From UBA2137 sp037968575 (GTDB taxonomy: Bacteria > Pseudomonadota > Alphaproteobacteria > Micavibrionales > Micavibrionaceae): a stretch of DNA of 20,203 nt. This document shows positions 1 through 7,553 of this stretch, piece by piece. Position 1 is the stretch's first letter. Each line of letters begins with the position of its first letter. The stretch covers positions 1 to 20,203 of the forward strand of contig JBBKVR010000137.1 in NCBI GenBank assembly GCA_037968575.1. The letters are read 5' to 3'. Under the pieces are notes generated by a model. It was not told the origin of the DNA. It saw only the letters and a program-made list of their open reading frames with translations, and did no database searches. Both the position numbers and the translations under genes were made by a program.

Positions 1-1
1 G

Positions 2-58
2 AGCTATAATGCACGCACAGCCTATGTTTTACAAGATATATTGGATGCTATTGGATAA
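2..58 (+). CDS. 3' end of an unidentified gene (partial)
   Basis: The window opens inside an open frame that reads SYNARTAYVLQDILDAIG and stops at TAA 56-58, 15 bases before the convergent tRNA-Gln. Only 18 residues are visible, so no family can be named. The helical, mildly amphipathic look of the last residues (YVLQDILDAIG) fits a real protein C-terminus. The reading is tentative, because a short open frame at a window edge can arise by chance. Confidence 0.35.
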   Translation, partial: SYNARTAYVLQDILDAIG

Positions 59-73
59 TAAAAATCAAAGAAA

Positions 74-148
74 TGGCTGGGGTGGCAGGATTCGAACCTG
101 CGCATACCGCTACCAAAAAGCGGTGCCTTACCACTTGGCCACACCCCA
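74..148 (-). tRNA. tRNA-Gln (anticodon TTG)
   Basis: Read on the minus strand, the sequence folds as a complete tRNA. The acceptor stem is TGGGGTG/CACCCCA, the D arm GCC...GGC, and the anticodon stem CCGCT/AGCGG closes a loop TTTTGGT with anticodon TTG. The T arm contains GGTTCGAATCC, and the 3' CCA is encoded (TGG at 74-76). It reads CAA codons as glutamine. It lies about 100 bp beyond the left end of the copper island and on the same strand as tRNA-Thr, so the two were probably adjacent before the island entered. Confidence 0.95.
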
Positions 149-246
149 ACAATAATAAAGGTTTAACGTTCCTAAAGTCCGTTAAGACAGGCAATATCAC
201 AAAACTGAATGTATCTTAAGCAATTTTGTAACAGTTAAACCTAAGA

Positions 247-294
247 AATGGTGCCGCAACCAAGATTCGAACTCGGGACCTGATGATTACAAAC
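247..294 (-). repeat. Island end: orphan 3' fragment of tRNA-Thr (att copy 1)
   Basis: These 48 bp are identical to 7274-7321. They cover the CCA end, the acceptor 3' strand, the T arm, the variable region and the 3' anticodon stem and loop of tRNA-Thr. Beyond 294 the sequence no longer encodes a D arm or a 5' acceptor strand, so this is not a functional tRNA. The bases just beyond it still complete an anticodon-like hairpin: on minus, GATGG-TTTGTAA-TCATC. That would fit paired core sites for a recombinase around a 7-bp overlap. Confidence 0.85.
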
Positions 295-554
295 CATCCA
301 CCATCTCCACTCTGTGTTAAACCACAACGCTGGACGATAATTAAACCACCAATCTAAGTCAATGTGATTTTCCTAAATTCTCGTCTTTTATCGTGAGCTT
401 GCATAAAAAGTGTCCAAAATTTGTCCCATAATTGTGTCTCTTTACAAAATATTCATAGATATTTACTAGGAACTATATCCATTTTTTAAGGTTAATAGAG
501 AGGCATATAAGAAGGTAATGTTTACAAACCAGTTTAAAGTGAAAGCGATTTAAA
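295..554. other. Left terminal non-coding stretch of the island
   Basis: No convincing gene is seen here. The stretch holds a 9-bp direct repeat TTAAACCAC (317-325 and 341-349). It also holds the motif TGTCCAAAATTTGTCCC (411-427), which has close relatives just inside the other island end. Both are candidate recombinase arm sites. An 11-codon open frame at 518-553 ends one base before the start of the Met-rich gene at 555 and may be a leader or may be chance. Confidence 0.4.
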
Positions 555-677
555 ATGATGAATATGGATGGAATGGGGTGGATGATGGGTGGCATGTCAA
601 TTATTTGGCTCTTACTTGCTATTTTTCTTGTACTAGGCATCGTTGCTTTCATAAAATATTTAAGGAAGAAGGATTGA
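555..677 (+). CDS. Met-rich 40-residue single-span membrane protein, probably copper-related
   Basis: The frame begins MMNMDGMGWMMGGM, continues through one hydrophobic span (about residues 14-34, SIIWLLLAIFLVLGIVAFI) and ends in a basic tail KYLRKKD. Seven of the first 14 residues are Met. This is typical of soft-metal (Cu+/Ag+) binding, and the basic tail would place the Met-rich end outside the cytoplasm by the positive-inside rule. Small proteins of this build are common in copper resistance clusters. No good ribosome site precedes the ATG; translation may be coupled to an 11-codon open frame ending at 553. It converges on the P-type ATPase remnant with an 8-bp gap. The role in copper handling is inferred from composition and neighbours. 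Confidence 0.65.
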   Translation: MMNMDGMGWMMGGMSIIWLLLAIFLVLGIVAFIKYLRKKD

Positions 678-685
678 TTTTTAAG

Positions 686-883
686 TCATATTTTTGTTAA
701 ATTTAGCCGTAGAGCATTCATAACAACGCTTACAGAACTTAATGACATCGCCGCCGCGGCAATATAATCGGTTTGGTATTCTGCCGTAGCTGGATCAACG
801 TCCATGCCGCAAACAGGATCTTTAACCACGCTTGTTTTTAAATGTAATCCGCAACATCCTTTATCATGATCATGTTTCATCAT
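686..883 (-). pseudogene. Collapsed copper P-type ATPase gene: N-terminal YHS part fused in frame to the last membrane segment
   Basis: This 65-residue frame starts with a His/Cys-rich leader (MMKHDHDKGCCG), followed by KDPVCGMDVDPATAEYQTDY. That is the start of the YHS metal-binding domain found at the N-terminus of many CopA-type P1B ATPases. At about residue 40/41 (near 762-766) it switches directly to IAAAAMSLSSVSVVMNALRL, a sequence typical of the extreme C-terminus of the same ATPase family. Everything between is absent: the rest of the YHS domain, most membrane helices, the DKTG phosphorylation site and the nucleotide domain. The frame is intact and its ATG overlaps the cusC stop (ATGA), so a short product could still be made. 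It is best called an internally deleted copA-like gene; a functional mini metal-binding membrane peptide cannot be excluded. Confidence 0.75.
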
Positions 884-2253
884 TTTTCCCCTTTAGTATC
901 TTCATTCCAGCCACCGCCCATTGCCTTAAAAACATCTATACGCGCCGCAATTGTTTCAAAACGAGCACGGGCATAAGCATCATCGGCTTGCAACATCAAA
1001 CGCTGTGCATCCAAAGATTGCTGAAAATCAAGGACACTTAAGTCATATTGTTTTTGCGCAATGTTATACGCGTTCCGCGCTTTACCAGCGCTGCGACGCA
1101 AAGCATCTTCACGTTTTCCTGTGGTTTTTACCGTAGCCAGTGCATCTTCAGCTTCACGGAAAGAAACCAGAACCGTTTGTTGATAGTTCTCCACGAGTTC
1201 CGCTTGCCGAGATTTAGCGCGGTTTAAACCTCCTTCTAGTCGACCACCTTGGAAAATAGGTGAATAAAGTGCTGAAGTAAGAGCAAGTGCTGTTGCAGCA
1301 GGATCAAATGCCGCTAAAAGATTGGCTCCTAAATTGATTGACGGATAGAATGCAGCTCGCGCCGCGCCAATATCAGCATTTGCAGCTATAAGATCGGCTT
1401 CAATTTTTCGAATATCTGGTCTACGTTGAAGTAATTCGGAAGGCTGCAGAACGGCCAGTGGCGGAATAGTGATATTTTTTAAACTACTTGCCGAAACTGA
1501 AAAAGTCTGCGGCGGTACACCAACCAGCACAGCTAAGGCATTTTGTGCCAACGCCAATTGTTGCTCGACTGAGGCTAGTTCAGCCTCAGTATTTGATAAT
1601 ACAACTTCCTGCTGAGCTAAATCCAGACTAGTTTGTGCTCCAACTTGAAAACGTCCCTCAGTAACGCTTAGAGTATCACGCACGCTTTTTAAATTGTTCT
1701 GCGCAATCCGGTATAGCTCATGTAGATTCACAACATTAAAATAGCCTTGCGCCACATCTCCCATCACAACCAGTGCTAAAGCTTCATGTGCATATTGTGT
1801 GCCTAAAAAACTAGCCTGTGCCGCATCAGCGCGTGCCTGGTTCCCTCCAAACAAATCAAGCTCATAAGAAATACCTCCATCAAGCGTGACATTAGGTACA
1901 CCTTTATTACGTCTATCAGTAATATTAAACGCCTGCGTTGGCCCGTTCATTGTTTTTACAGCTACACTTGCCGAAGGAAGCAAAGGGGCTCCCGCTACTT
2001 GTAAATCAGCTCGCGCTTGTTCAACACGTTGCAGCGATGCCTCCAAATTATTATTATGCGCCAAGGCCTGCGCCATAAGCCCATCAAGTTCAGGACTGTT
2101 GAAACTTCTCCACCAATCAGTAGCTATTTGGACAGTAGGAGAGCTTTTAACACTCTTCCAGTCTGGTGTTGCAACATCAGGTCTTTGATAGTCTGGTGTT
2201 AATGAACATCCGTTTAAAAGAAGGACTATAGATACAAAAATTATTTTTTTCAT
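880..2253 (-). CDS. cusC: CusC-like outer membrane efflux lipoprotein
   Basis: At 457 residues this is an outer-membrane factor of the NodT/OprM/CusC family, which forms the trimeric channel-tunnel of a tripartite pump. The N-terminus is a lipoprotein signal with lipobox LLLNGC (acylated Cys16), then SLTPDYQRPDVATPDW, a typical start for this family. Two outer-membrane-efflux repeats follow, with long coiled-coil helices such as NLEASLQRVEQARADL and AELASVEQQLALAQNALAVL, and the LLQRRPDIRKIEADLIAANA motif in between. Its ATG overlaps the cusA stop by 4 bases, so translation is probably coupled. The partners are CusA and CusB upstream in the operon. The family call is firm; metal specificity comes from the neighbours. 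Confidence 0.9.
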   Translation of the reverse strand: MKKIIFVSIVLLLNGCSLTPDYQRPDVATPDWKSVKSSPTVQIATDWWRSFNSPELDGLMAQALAHNNNLEASLQRVEQARADLQVAGAPLLPSASVAVKTMNGPTQAFNITDRRNKGVPNVTLDGGISYELDLFGGNQARADAAQASFLGTQYAHEALALVVMGDVAQGYFNVVNLHELYRIAQNNLKSVRDTLSVTEGRFQVGAQTSLDLAQQEVVLSNTEAELASVEQQLALAQNALAVLVGVPPQTFSVSASSLKNITIPPLAVLQPSELLQRRPDIRKIEADLIAANADIGAARAAFYPSINLGANLLAAFDPAATALALTSALYSPIFQGGRLEGGLNRAKSRQAELVENYQQTVLVSFREAEDALATVKTTGKREDALRRSAGKARNAYNIAQKQYDLSVLDFQQSLDAQRLMLQADDAYARARFETIAARIDVFKAMGGGWNEDTKGEK

Positions 2254-5200
2254 GTATTTTCCCTTTCAACAGAAGACTGTTGTTTAGTTGGTAATTTCAG
2301 TTGCCACTGCATGTAAATTGCATAGATGACAGGAATTAGAATGAGAGTCAGAATAGTGGTCGACACCATCCCACCAACCATTGGCAAGGCAATGCGCCGC
2401 ATAACATCCGCGCCGGGGCCGTCGGTCAAAAAGATAGGTACTAGTCCTAATATAATTGTTCCAACTGTCATCAATTTAGGGCGCAAACGTTGTAGTGCAC
2501 CACGCCGGACATTTTCCAAAATATCTTCAAAATATTGAGGCCAATGATCTCGCATCTCATGGTCGATATAGATCAGCATTACGATGGCGGTTTCCACAGC
2601 AATACCCGAAAGCGCGATGAAGCCAACCGCAACCGCGACAGATAGGTTATATCCAGCCAGCCACGTCCACCATATCCCCCCGATAATACCAAAGGGCACA
2701 GAAAGCATAATTAAAAGCGTGCGATCCCATTTACCAAAATGAAGATAAAGCAGCGTAAAGATGATCAGCAATGTTGCGGGAATGGCGATTTTTAAACGTT
2801 CATTGGCCGCCTGCATTTGCTCGAACTGACCAGAGAGTTTCAATGTATATCCTGCAGGCAGATTAAGTGTTTTGAGTTTGTCTTGCAGATTGGAGACATA
2901 TGTTCCTATGTCTACCCCGTCGATATCCACAAACACCCAGCCATTCAAACGCGCGTCCTCGGATTTAATCATAGAGGGGCCTTCAGCCAAACGAATATCT
3001 GCCAAATCAGCCAACGGAATATGTGCACCATTTGGAGCAGGTACGAGAATATTATCAAGATCGGATACATGCTCACGGTATGGGCGGTCATAACGTACCA
3101 TAATAGGATAACGCTCACGCCCGATCACAGCTTCATCCAACATCATTCCACCTAATGCCGTTTGAATAACGGTTTGCACAGTGCTGAGCGAAATACCGTA
3201 ACGGGCTATTTCGCGACGGTTTGGTTCGATCTCTATATATTTCCCGCCAACAACACGATCAGCAATAGCACTCCGTGTCCCAGATACACCACGCGCTACT
3301 TCTTCGACCTCTTTGGCAATTTTATCTATTTCAGTTAAATCCGGCCCGATCACTTTAATTCCGACAGGAGTTCGGATTCCTGTGGTGAGCATATCAAGGC
3401 GGATTTTAATCGGATAACCCCAGCTGTTTATTATGCCGGGCAATTTTACTCGTTTATTGAGGTCTGCGATCAATTTTTCAGGTGTCATTCCGTCCCGCCA
3501 TTCATTGCGCGGGTTGAGTTCCACCCAAGTTTCAATCATTGACAATGGTGCGGGGTCGGTTGCGGTATCAGCGCGACCAGCCTTTGCAAAGACATGCTTC
3601 ACTTCCGGCACGGTCATAAGCTGACGGTTAGTTGTTTGTAAAATTTCTCGTACCTTGGCAGGGGAAACTCCAGGCAAGGTCATAGGCATATATAAAAGCC
3701 CGCCTTCATATAGCGGTGGCATAAATTCAGAACCAATTTTAATTATAGGAATTGCAGTACTAAGTAGGGCAATTAATGCAATCACAACTGTCGTCTTGCG
3801 CCATGTTAAAGCCAAGCTCAAAAACGGACGATAAAGCGCAATGAAAAAGCGGTTAATCGGGTTTTCATCTTCTCGCCTGATTTTTCCCCTGATAAGCCAG
3901 AGCATTAAAATAGGTACAACTGTAACCGACAAAAATGCCGCCGCCGCCATAGCATAAGTTTTAGTAAAAGCTAGTGGTGTAAACAGGCGATGCGACTGTC
4001 CGGTCAGAGCAAAAACCGGTAAAAATGAAACCGTTATAATCAGGAGCGAGAAAAACAATCCTGGTCCGACTTCTTTGGCTGCGAGAATTAATGCAGCACG
4101 TTTGTCCGCCTTGCTAGCATCATCAGGCATCGAGGATAATTTACGGTGTGCGTTCTCAACCATGACAATTGAGGCATCCACCATCGCACCAATTGCAATT
4201 GCAATTCCTCCGAGAGACATAATGTTTGCTGTAATTCCTTGGGCTGCCATAATCATAAAGGCCGCAAGAATACCGAGCGGCAAAGTGATAATAGCCACCA
4301 ATGCGCTTCTTGCATGGAGCAAGAATAAAAATGTTATCAGCACCACCATCAAGCTTTCCTCAACCAGCTTGTGCTTCAGGAATGTCACTGAACCGTTAAT
4401 CAAATTACTGCGATCATATACGATTTTCATCTCAACCCCAGCAGGTAAGCCCTGCTTAACGGATTCTAGACGCTCTTTAATGTCATCAGTCACTGTAAGT
4501 GCATTTGCACCAGGACGCATAACCACGATGCCCCCAACCGCCTCACCAATTCCATTCAATTCGGTAATGCCGCGCCTGATGGAAGGCCCTTCGATCACGC
4601 GCGCAATATCCCCCACAGTAACGGGTGTGCCATCAACGCTTTTTAAAACGACGCTTTGCAAATCTTCCGGTTTCGTTACATAGCCAAAGGAGCGGATAAG
4701 ATATTCGGATTCCGCCATTTCCATTGTGCGTCCGCCAGTTTCTTTATTCGCGCCGCGCACCGCCTCAATCACCATCGACAGTGGTACATCAAAAGCCCGC
4801 AACTTATTTGGATCAACCAGAACCTGAAATTCTTTAACAAATCCGCCAACGCTGGCAACTTCGGCAACGCCGTCAACGGTTGCTAATTCATAGCGTACAA
4901 ACCAGTCTTGCAAGCTCCGCAGCTCCGCCAAATCATGCTGCCCTGTGCGGTCAAAAAGGGCATATTGAAACACCCACCCTACACCCGTAGCATCTGGTCC
5001 CAATTGCGGTTCTGCAAATTCTGGTAATTGTCCCCTGACCTGTGAAAGGGCTTCCAGAACGCGACTGCGTGCCCAGTACATATCAATATTATCTTCAAAT
5101 ACGATATAGACAAAAGAGGTACCAAACATCGAATAACCGCGCACGACCTTTGTGTTTGGCAGACCCAACATTTGAGTGGAGAGTGGGAACGTTACCTGAT

Positions 5201-5435
5201 CTTCAATTACCTGCGGTGCTTGGCCAGGCACATCTGTCCGGATGATAACTTGCGTATCAGATAGATCAGGAATTGCATCCAACGGGATGCGATTGATCGA
5301 AATGATCCCTGCCACAAGCAAAACAAACATCCCCAGCATAACGAAAAAGCTGTTGCCAATGGACCAATCAATGATGCGTGCAACAAAACTTTTGGTCGGA
5401 TCGTGTACGAAATCATTTTCGTGATTAATGGGCAT
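2250..5435 (-). CDS. cusA: CusA-like Cu(I)/Ag(I) RND efflux pump, inner membrane
   Basis: At 1061 residues this is a full-length heavy-metal-efflux RND transporter, a proton-driven trimer that exports metal from the periplasm through CusB and CusC. TM1 lies at about residues 28-48, followed by the family sequence NRIPLDAIPDLSDTQVIIRT. The TM4 proton-relay region reads GAMVDASIVMVEN (Asp420, Glu427). The three methionines that bind Cu+/Ag+ in E. coli CusA (M573, M623, M672) have counterparts at M583 (LLYMP), M633 (PLSMIET) and M682 (LDMLTTG), all offset by exactly 10. This supports monovalent copper/silver rather than Zn/Co/Cd. The start overlaps the end of cusB by 11 bases. No frame break was seen. 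Confidence 0.95.
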   Translation of the reverse strand: MPINHENDFVHDPTKSFVARIIDWSIGNSFFVMLGMFVLLVAGIISINRIPLDAIPDLSDTQVIIRTDVPGQAPQVIEDQVTFPLSTQMLGLPNTKVVRGYSMFGTSFVYIVFEDNIDMYWARSRVLEALSQVRGQLPEFAEPQLGPDATGVGWVFQYALFDRTGQHDLAELRSLQDWFVRYELATVDGVAEVASVGGFVKEFQVLVDPNKLRAFDVPLSMVIEAVRGANKETGGRTMEMAESEYLIRSFGYVTKPEDLQSVVLKSVDGTPVTVGDIARVIEGPSIRRGITELNGIGEAVGGIVVMRPGANALTVTDDIKERLESVKQGLPAGVEMKIVYDRSNLINGSVTFLKHKLVEESLMVVLITFLFLLHARSALVAIITLPLGILAAFMIMAAQGITANIMSLGGIAIAIGAMVDASIVMVENAHRKLSSMPDDASKADKRAALILAAKEVGPGLFFSLLIITVSFLPVFALTGQSHRLFTPLAFTKTYAMAAAAFLSVTVVPILMLWLIRGKIRREDENPINRFFIALYRPFLSLALTWRKTTVVIALIALLSTAIPIIKIGSEFMPPLYEGGLLYMPMTLPGVSPAKVREILQTTNRQLMTVPEVKHVFAKAGRADTATDPAPLSMIETWVELNPRNEWRDGMTPEKLIADLNKRVKLPGIINSWGYPIKIRLDMLTTGIRTPVGIKVIGPDLTEIDKIAKEVEEVARGVSGTRSAIADRVVGGKYIEIEPNRREIARYGISLSTVQTVIQTALGGMMLDEAVIGRERYPIMVRYDRPYREHVSDLDNILVPAPNGAHIPLADLADIRLAEGPSMIKSEDARLNGWVFVDIDGVDIGTYVSNLQDKLKTLNLPAGYTLKLSGQFEQMQAANERLKIAIPATLLIIFTLLYLHFGKWDRTLLIMLSVPFGIIGGIWWTWLAGYNLSVAVAVGFIALSGIAVETAIVMLIYIDHEMRDHWPQYFEDILENVRRGALQRLRPKLMTVGTIILGLVPIFLTDGPGADVMRRIALPMVGGMVSTTILTLILIPVIYAIYMQWQLKLPTKQQSSVERENT

Positions 5436-6654
5436 GTTCGCCCTCCATATTCATGGCGGGAGACTCATCCATGCTTTTCATCTCCGTATCACTCATATCC
5501 ATATTCATGTCCATGCCCATAGATGCCATGCCTCCACGTAAATTACTTTCTGCGTCAATCATAAATTGCCCTGAGGTGACAACAGATTGCCCTTCCTCAA
5601 GACCGCTTGTAATTTCGGTTAAACCATTAGAGGTTATCCCTGTTTCAACCATAATCGGCCTAAATTGCCCGTCAGCCACAACTTCCATGACGTATTTCCC
5701 TTGTCCACCAAATAAAACAGCATCCTGTGGTACGGCCAGACGTGTTTTTGGTGCACCTTCAAATACAACATCCGCATAGGTTTCAGGTTTGAGGTCGCCA
5801 TCAGCATTATCAACGACAATCCGCACTATCACGGTCCGGCTCATTGGATTAGCAACAGGGTGAATAAAATCAATAGTTCCTCTGTAAACTTCTCCAGTTT
5901 CTGGCAGTGTGATTGTTGCATTTTCTCCTAGATTCAAAAACGCGATATCACGCAAAGCCACATCGGCATTAATCCAGACTTTCGATAAGTCCTGTAAAGT
6001 TAGAACCCGTGCACCTTGCATCATATACATGCCAGGTCGAGCATCTAACATTGTGATAACCCCATCTTTAGGGGCATAAAACGGTGTTTCTTTCATCATT
6101 TTTCCGCCCTTTTTAAATTCCGCAATGGCCTTATCGTCCATTCCATAAAGCCTTAGGCGTTCCTCAGAATTTTTACCTCGATTACCAATCAAATAATCCG
6201 CCTGCGCAGACATCAAATCGGGACTGTAGAATGTAAAAAGGAGGTCATCTTTTTTAACGCTGTCACCTATCGCACTGGTAGCCAGATCAACAATCCAGCC
6301 ATCTTCGCGTACGCTCGACGCATACTCTAACCTGCTACTGGATGAAATCTGACCAAATGCTTTAATATTTTTGCCAAAGTTATGGACAGATACAGCATCG
6401 GTTTTTACGCCCAAAGCTTGAACGTATTTAGGACTAATCTTGGTAACCCCTTCAGGCATCACCATAGAACCTTCCATATTATTGTCAGACATATCCTGAA
6501 CTTTGGGAACAAAACTCATTCCGCAAATGGGACAATTTTCACCTGCTTCTCCTTCTATATGGGGGTGCATAGGGCAGATGTAGATTTCGTCTGCCGCCTG
6601 TACAGGCACAGCAAAAACTAAAAATAGTAATGAAATAATGATGTAAACACGCAT
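5425..6654 (-). CDS. cusB: CusB-like periplasmic adaptor with N-terminal metal-binding domain and Met-rich tail
   Basis: This 409-residue membrane-fusion protein links CusA to CusC. A signal peptide ends near Ala20 (VPVQA/ADE). Residues about 24-50 form a short heavy-metal-binding domain with CPMH (27-30) and CPICGM (41-46). Barrel-sandwich, beta-barrel and hairpin adaptor segments follow, for example APKDGVITMLDARPG and the barrel section around PVANPMSRTVIVRIV. The last 35 or so residues are unusually rich in Met, Asp and His (MGMDMNMDM... to EGEHAH) and are likely disordered. A strong ribosome site, GAAAGGAG, sits 5 bases before the ATG. The gene is second in the operon, 46 bases after the secreted protein gene. 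Confidence 0.93.
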   Translation of the reverse strand: MRVYIIISLLFLVFAVPVQAADEIYICPMHPHIEGEAGENCPICGMSFVPKVQDMSDNNMEGSMVMPEGVTKISPKYVQALGVKTDAVSVHNFGKNIKAFGQISSSSRLEYASSVREDGWIVDLATSAIGDSVKKDDLLFTFYSPDLMSAQADYLIGNRGKNSEERLRLYGMDDKAIAEFKKGGKMMKETPFYAPKDGVITMLDARPGMYMMQGARVLTLQDLSKVWINADVALRDIAFLNLGENATITLPETGEVYRGTIDFIHPVANPMSRTVIVRIVVDNADGDLKPETYADVVFEGAPKTRLAVPQDAVLFGGQGKYVMEVVADGQFRPIMVETGITSNGLTEITSGLEEGQSVVTSGQFMIDAESNLRGGMASMGMDMNMDMSDTEMKSMDESPAMNMEGEHAH

Positions 6655-6700
6655 AATTGCTCCTTTCTTTAGGTGTTAAGCCGTATAGAAAAGAGTGGAT

Positions 6701-7099
6701 TTAGATGCGTAGACGCTGGGTTGTCAGGTAAACTGAGGAATCAGTAAAATGAGCTGGATCTGAAAAAGGTGGTCCCCTGATAACAAGAGAATTTTCAGGT
6801 CTAAGGTTGTATGTCGTGGTTAAATCAGTCCATACAAAATCAATATGATCTGCTGTAAAGTCCTGCGCTAAATTTACGCTGGTATCGGCGTGAAAAAGAT
6901 CAACACCAAGACAATCTGACGATAGCATAGGACTACCATTTTGATCTTGACCTGATGATTTTATATCTTGGCATGGCGGCGGAGAACTGTTTTGAGCGGA
7001 TTTAGAATTCTGAGCCATCGCTGGGCACACGGGCATAGTGCACGCTAATGAAAGCGTGAAAATCATAAATGTCATCAATGCCACAACAGATCTTCTCAT
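6701..7099 (-). CDS. Secreted Cys-containing protein of unknown family heading the cus operon
   Basis: I do not recognise a family with confidence. The 132-residue frame begins with a clear signal peptide (MRRSVVALMTFMIFTLSLAC...) with a likely cut after PAMA near residue 29. The mature part is Ser/Gln/Pro-rich with Cys43 (PPPCQ) and Cys63 (SSDCLG). Two more cysteines (20, 25) lie at the signal border. It ends in IRGPPFSDP...YLTTQRLRI, a Pro-Arg-rich tail I associate loosely with small unnamed proteins of copper clusters. It is the first gene of the minus-strand operon, so it probably shares copper-linked expression with cusBAC and may bind metal in the periplasm. That role is inference from position and cysteines only. 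Confidence 0.6.
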   Translation of the reverse strand: MRRSVVALMTFMIFTLSLACTMPVCPAMAQNSKSAQNSSPPPCQDIKSSGQDQNGSPMLSSDCLGVDLFHADTSVNLAQDFTADHIDFVWTDLTTTYNLRPENSLVIRGPPFSDPAHFTDSSVYLTTQRLRI

Positions 7100-7123
7100 A
7101 ACACCACCATACTACATTATTCG

Positions 7124-7146
7124 TTGTAAAAAAATATTAGTTACAA
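7124..7146. promoter_or_regulatory. Inverted repeat TTGTAA-N11-TTACAA upstream of the cus operon
   Basis: A perfect 6-bp inverted repeat lies 25 bp upstream of the first operon ATG, inside a very AT-rich stretch. Its half-sites are 17 bp apart centre to centre, a spacing that fits a dimeric regulator. A TTGACT (minus strand, near 7149-7154) could be a -35 element, but I find no well-spaced -10. It does not match the dyads of CueR or CusR promoters that I know. Treat it as a candidate only. Confidence 0.25.
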
Positions 7147-7273
7147 AAAAAGTCAATGCTAATAAATTTTTAACTCCGATAATTGGAAGTTATTGGACGT
7201 TATCTTGATGAGTATTTTGGAGATTGTTCCAAATTTGTCCCGTTTAGGCTATTTTGGACATGGTGTTCTCGGA
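7142..7273. other. Right terminal non-coding stretch of the island with repeated motifs
   Basis: Between the cus operon promoter area and the tRNA there is no gene. TATTTTGGA occurs at 7213-7221 and 7250-7258. TCCAAATTTGTCCC lies at 7228-7241 and matches 413-427 at the other island end apart from one base of length. ATTTTGGACA (7251-7260) is the inverse of 411-420. The arrangement resembles recombinase arm sites. Confidence 0.4.
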
Positions 7274-7352
<79 letters not shown>

Positions 7353-7429
7353 GTACACCATAAAAAGTGTTCATAAAAAAGGTTGTTTATCAGACTTAGA
7401 CCCGTATGAAAAGATTTCCCTGCATTTTT

Positions 7430-7459
7430 TTGCAATTTTTTTTACTTTTTTGCTATCCT
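7430..7459 (+). promoter_or_regulatory. Candidate sigma-70 promoter for dotM
   Basis: TTGCAA (7430-7435) and TATCCT (7454-7459) are separated by 18 bases in the gap between tRNA-Thr and dotM. They lie about 95 bp upstream of the dotM ATG. The surrounding sequence is poly-T rich, so chance matches are easy; confidence is low. No other better pair was found in 7353-7553. Confidence 0.3.
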
Positions 7460-7553
7460 CTTTTTGTGTGTTGCGTTCTTTGCGTGTATCATGAAATTTG
7501 TCAGATATTTTTACCGTACATTTTAAAAACAACAAAGGTTTAAGAAATAAGTC

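Noticed and set aside
295..350. Remnant of an integrase gene or a second complete tRNA next to the orphan tRNA fragment
   Set aside because: The frame that runs through here is only the usual translation artefact of tRNA sequence, and no D arm or 5' acceptor strand can be folded.
518..553. 11-codon open frame ending one base before the Met-rich gene (possible leader peptide)
   Set aside because: The purine-rich site is only 2 bases from its ATG and the peptide shows no recognisable feature; mentioned only as context.
4075..4683. 202-codon open frame on plus inside cusA
   Set aside because: It lies fully antisense to the clear cusA frame, has no family features, and fits a shadow frame.
7421..7440. 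TGCA-T-run-TGCA dyad followed by a T-run upstream of dotM, as an intrinsic terminator
   Set aside because: The stem is only 4 bp and made of A/T-rich sequence, and there is no plus-strand gene upstream that would need it.
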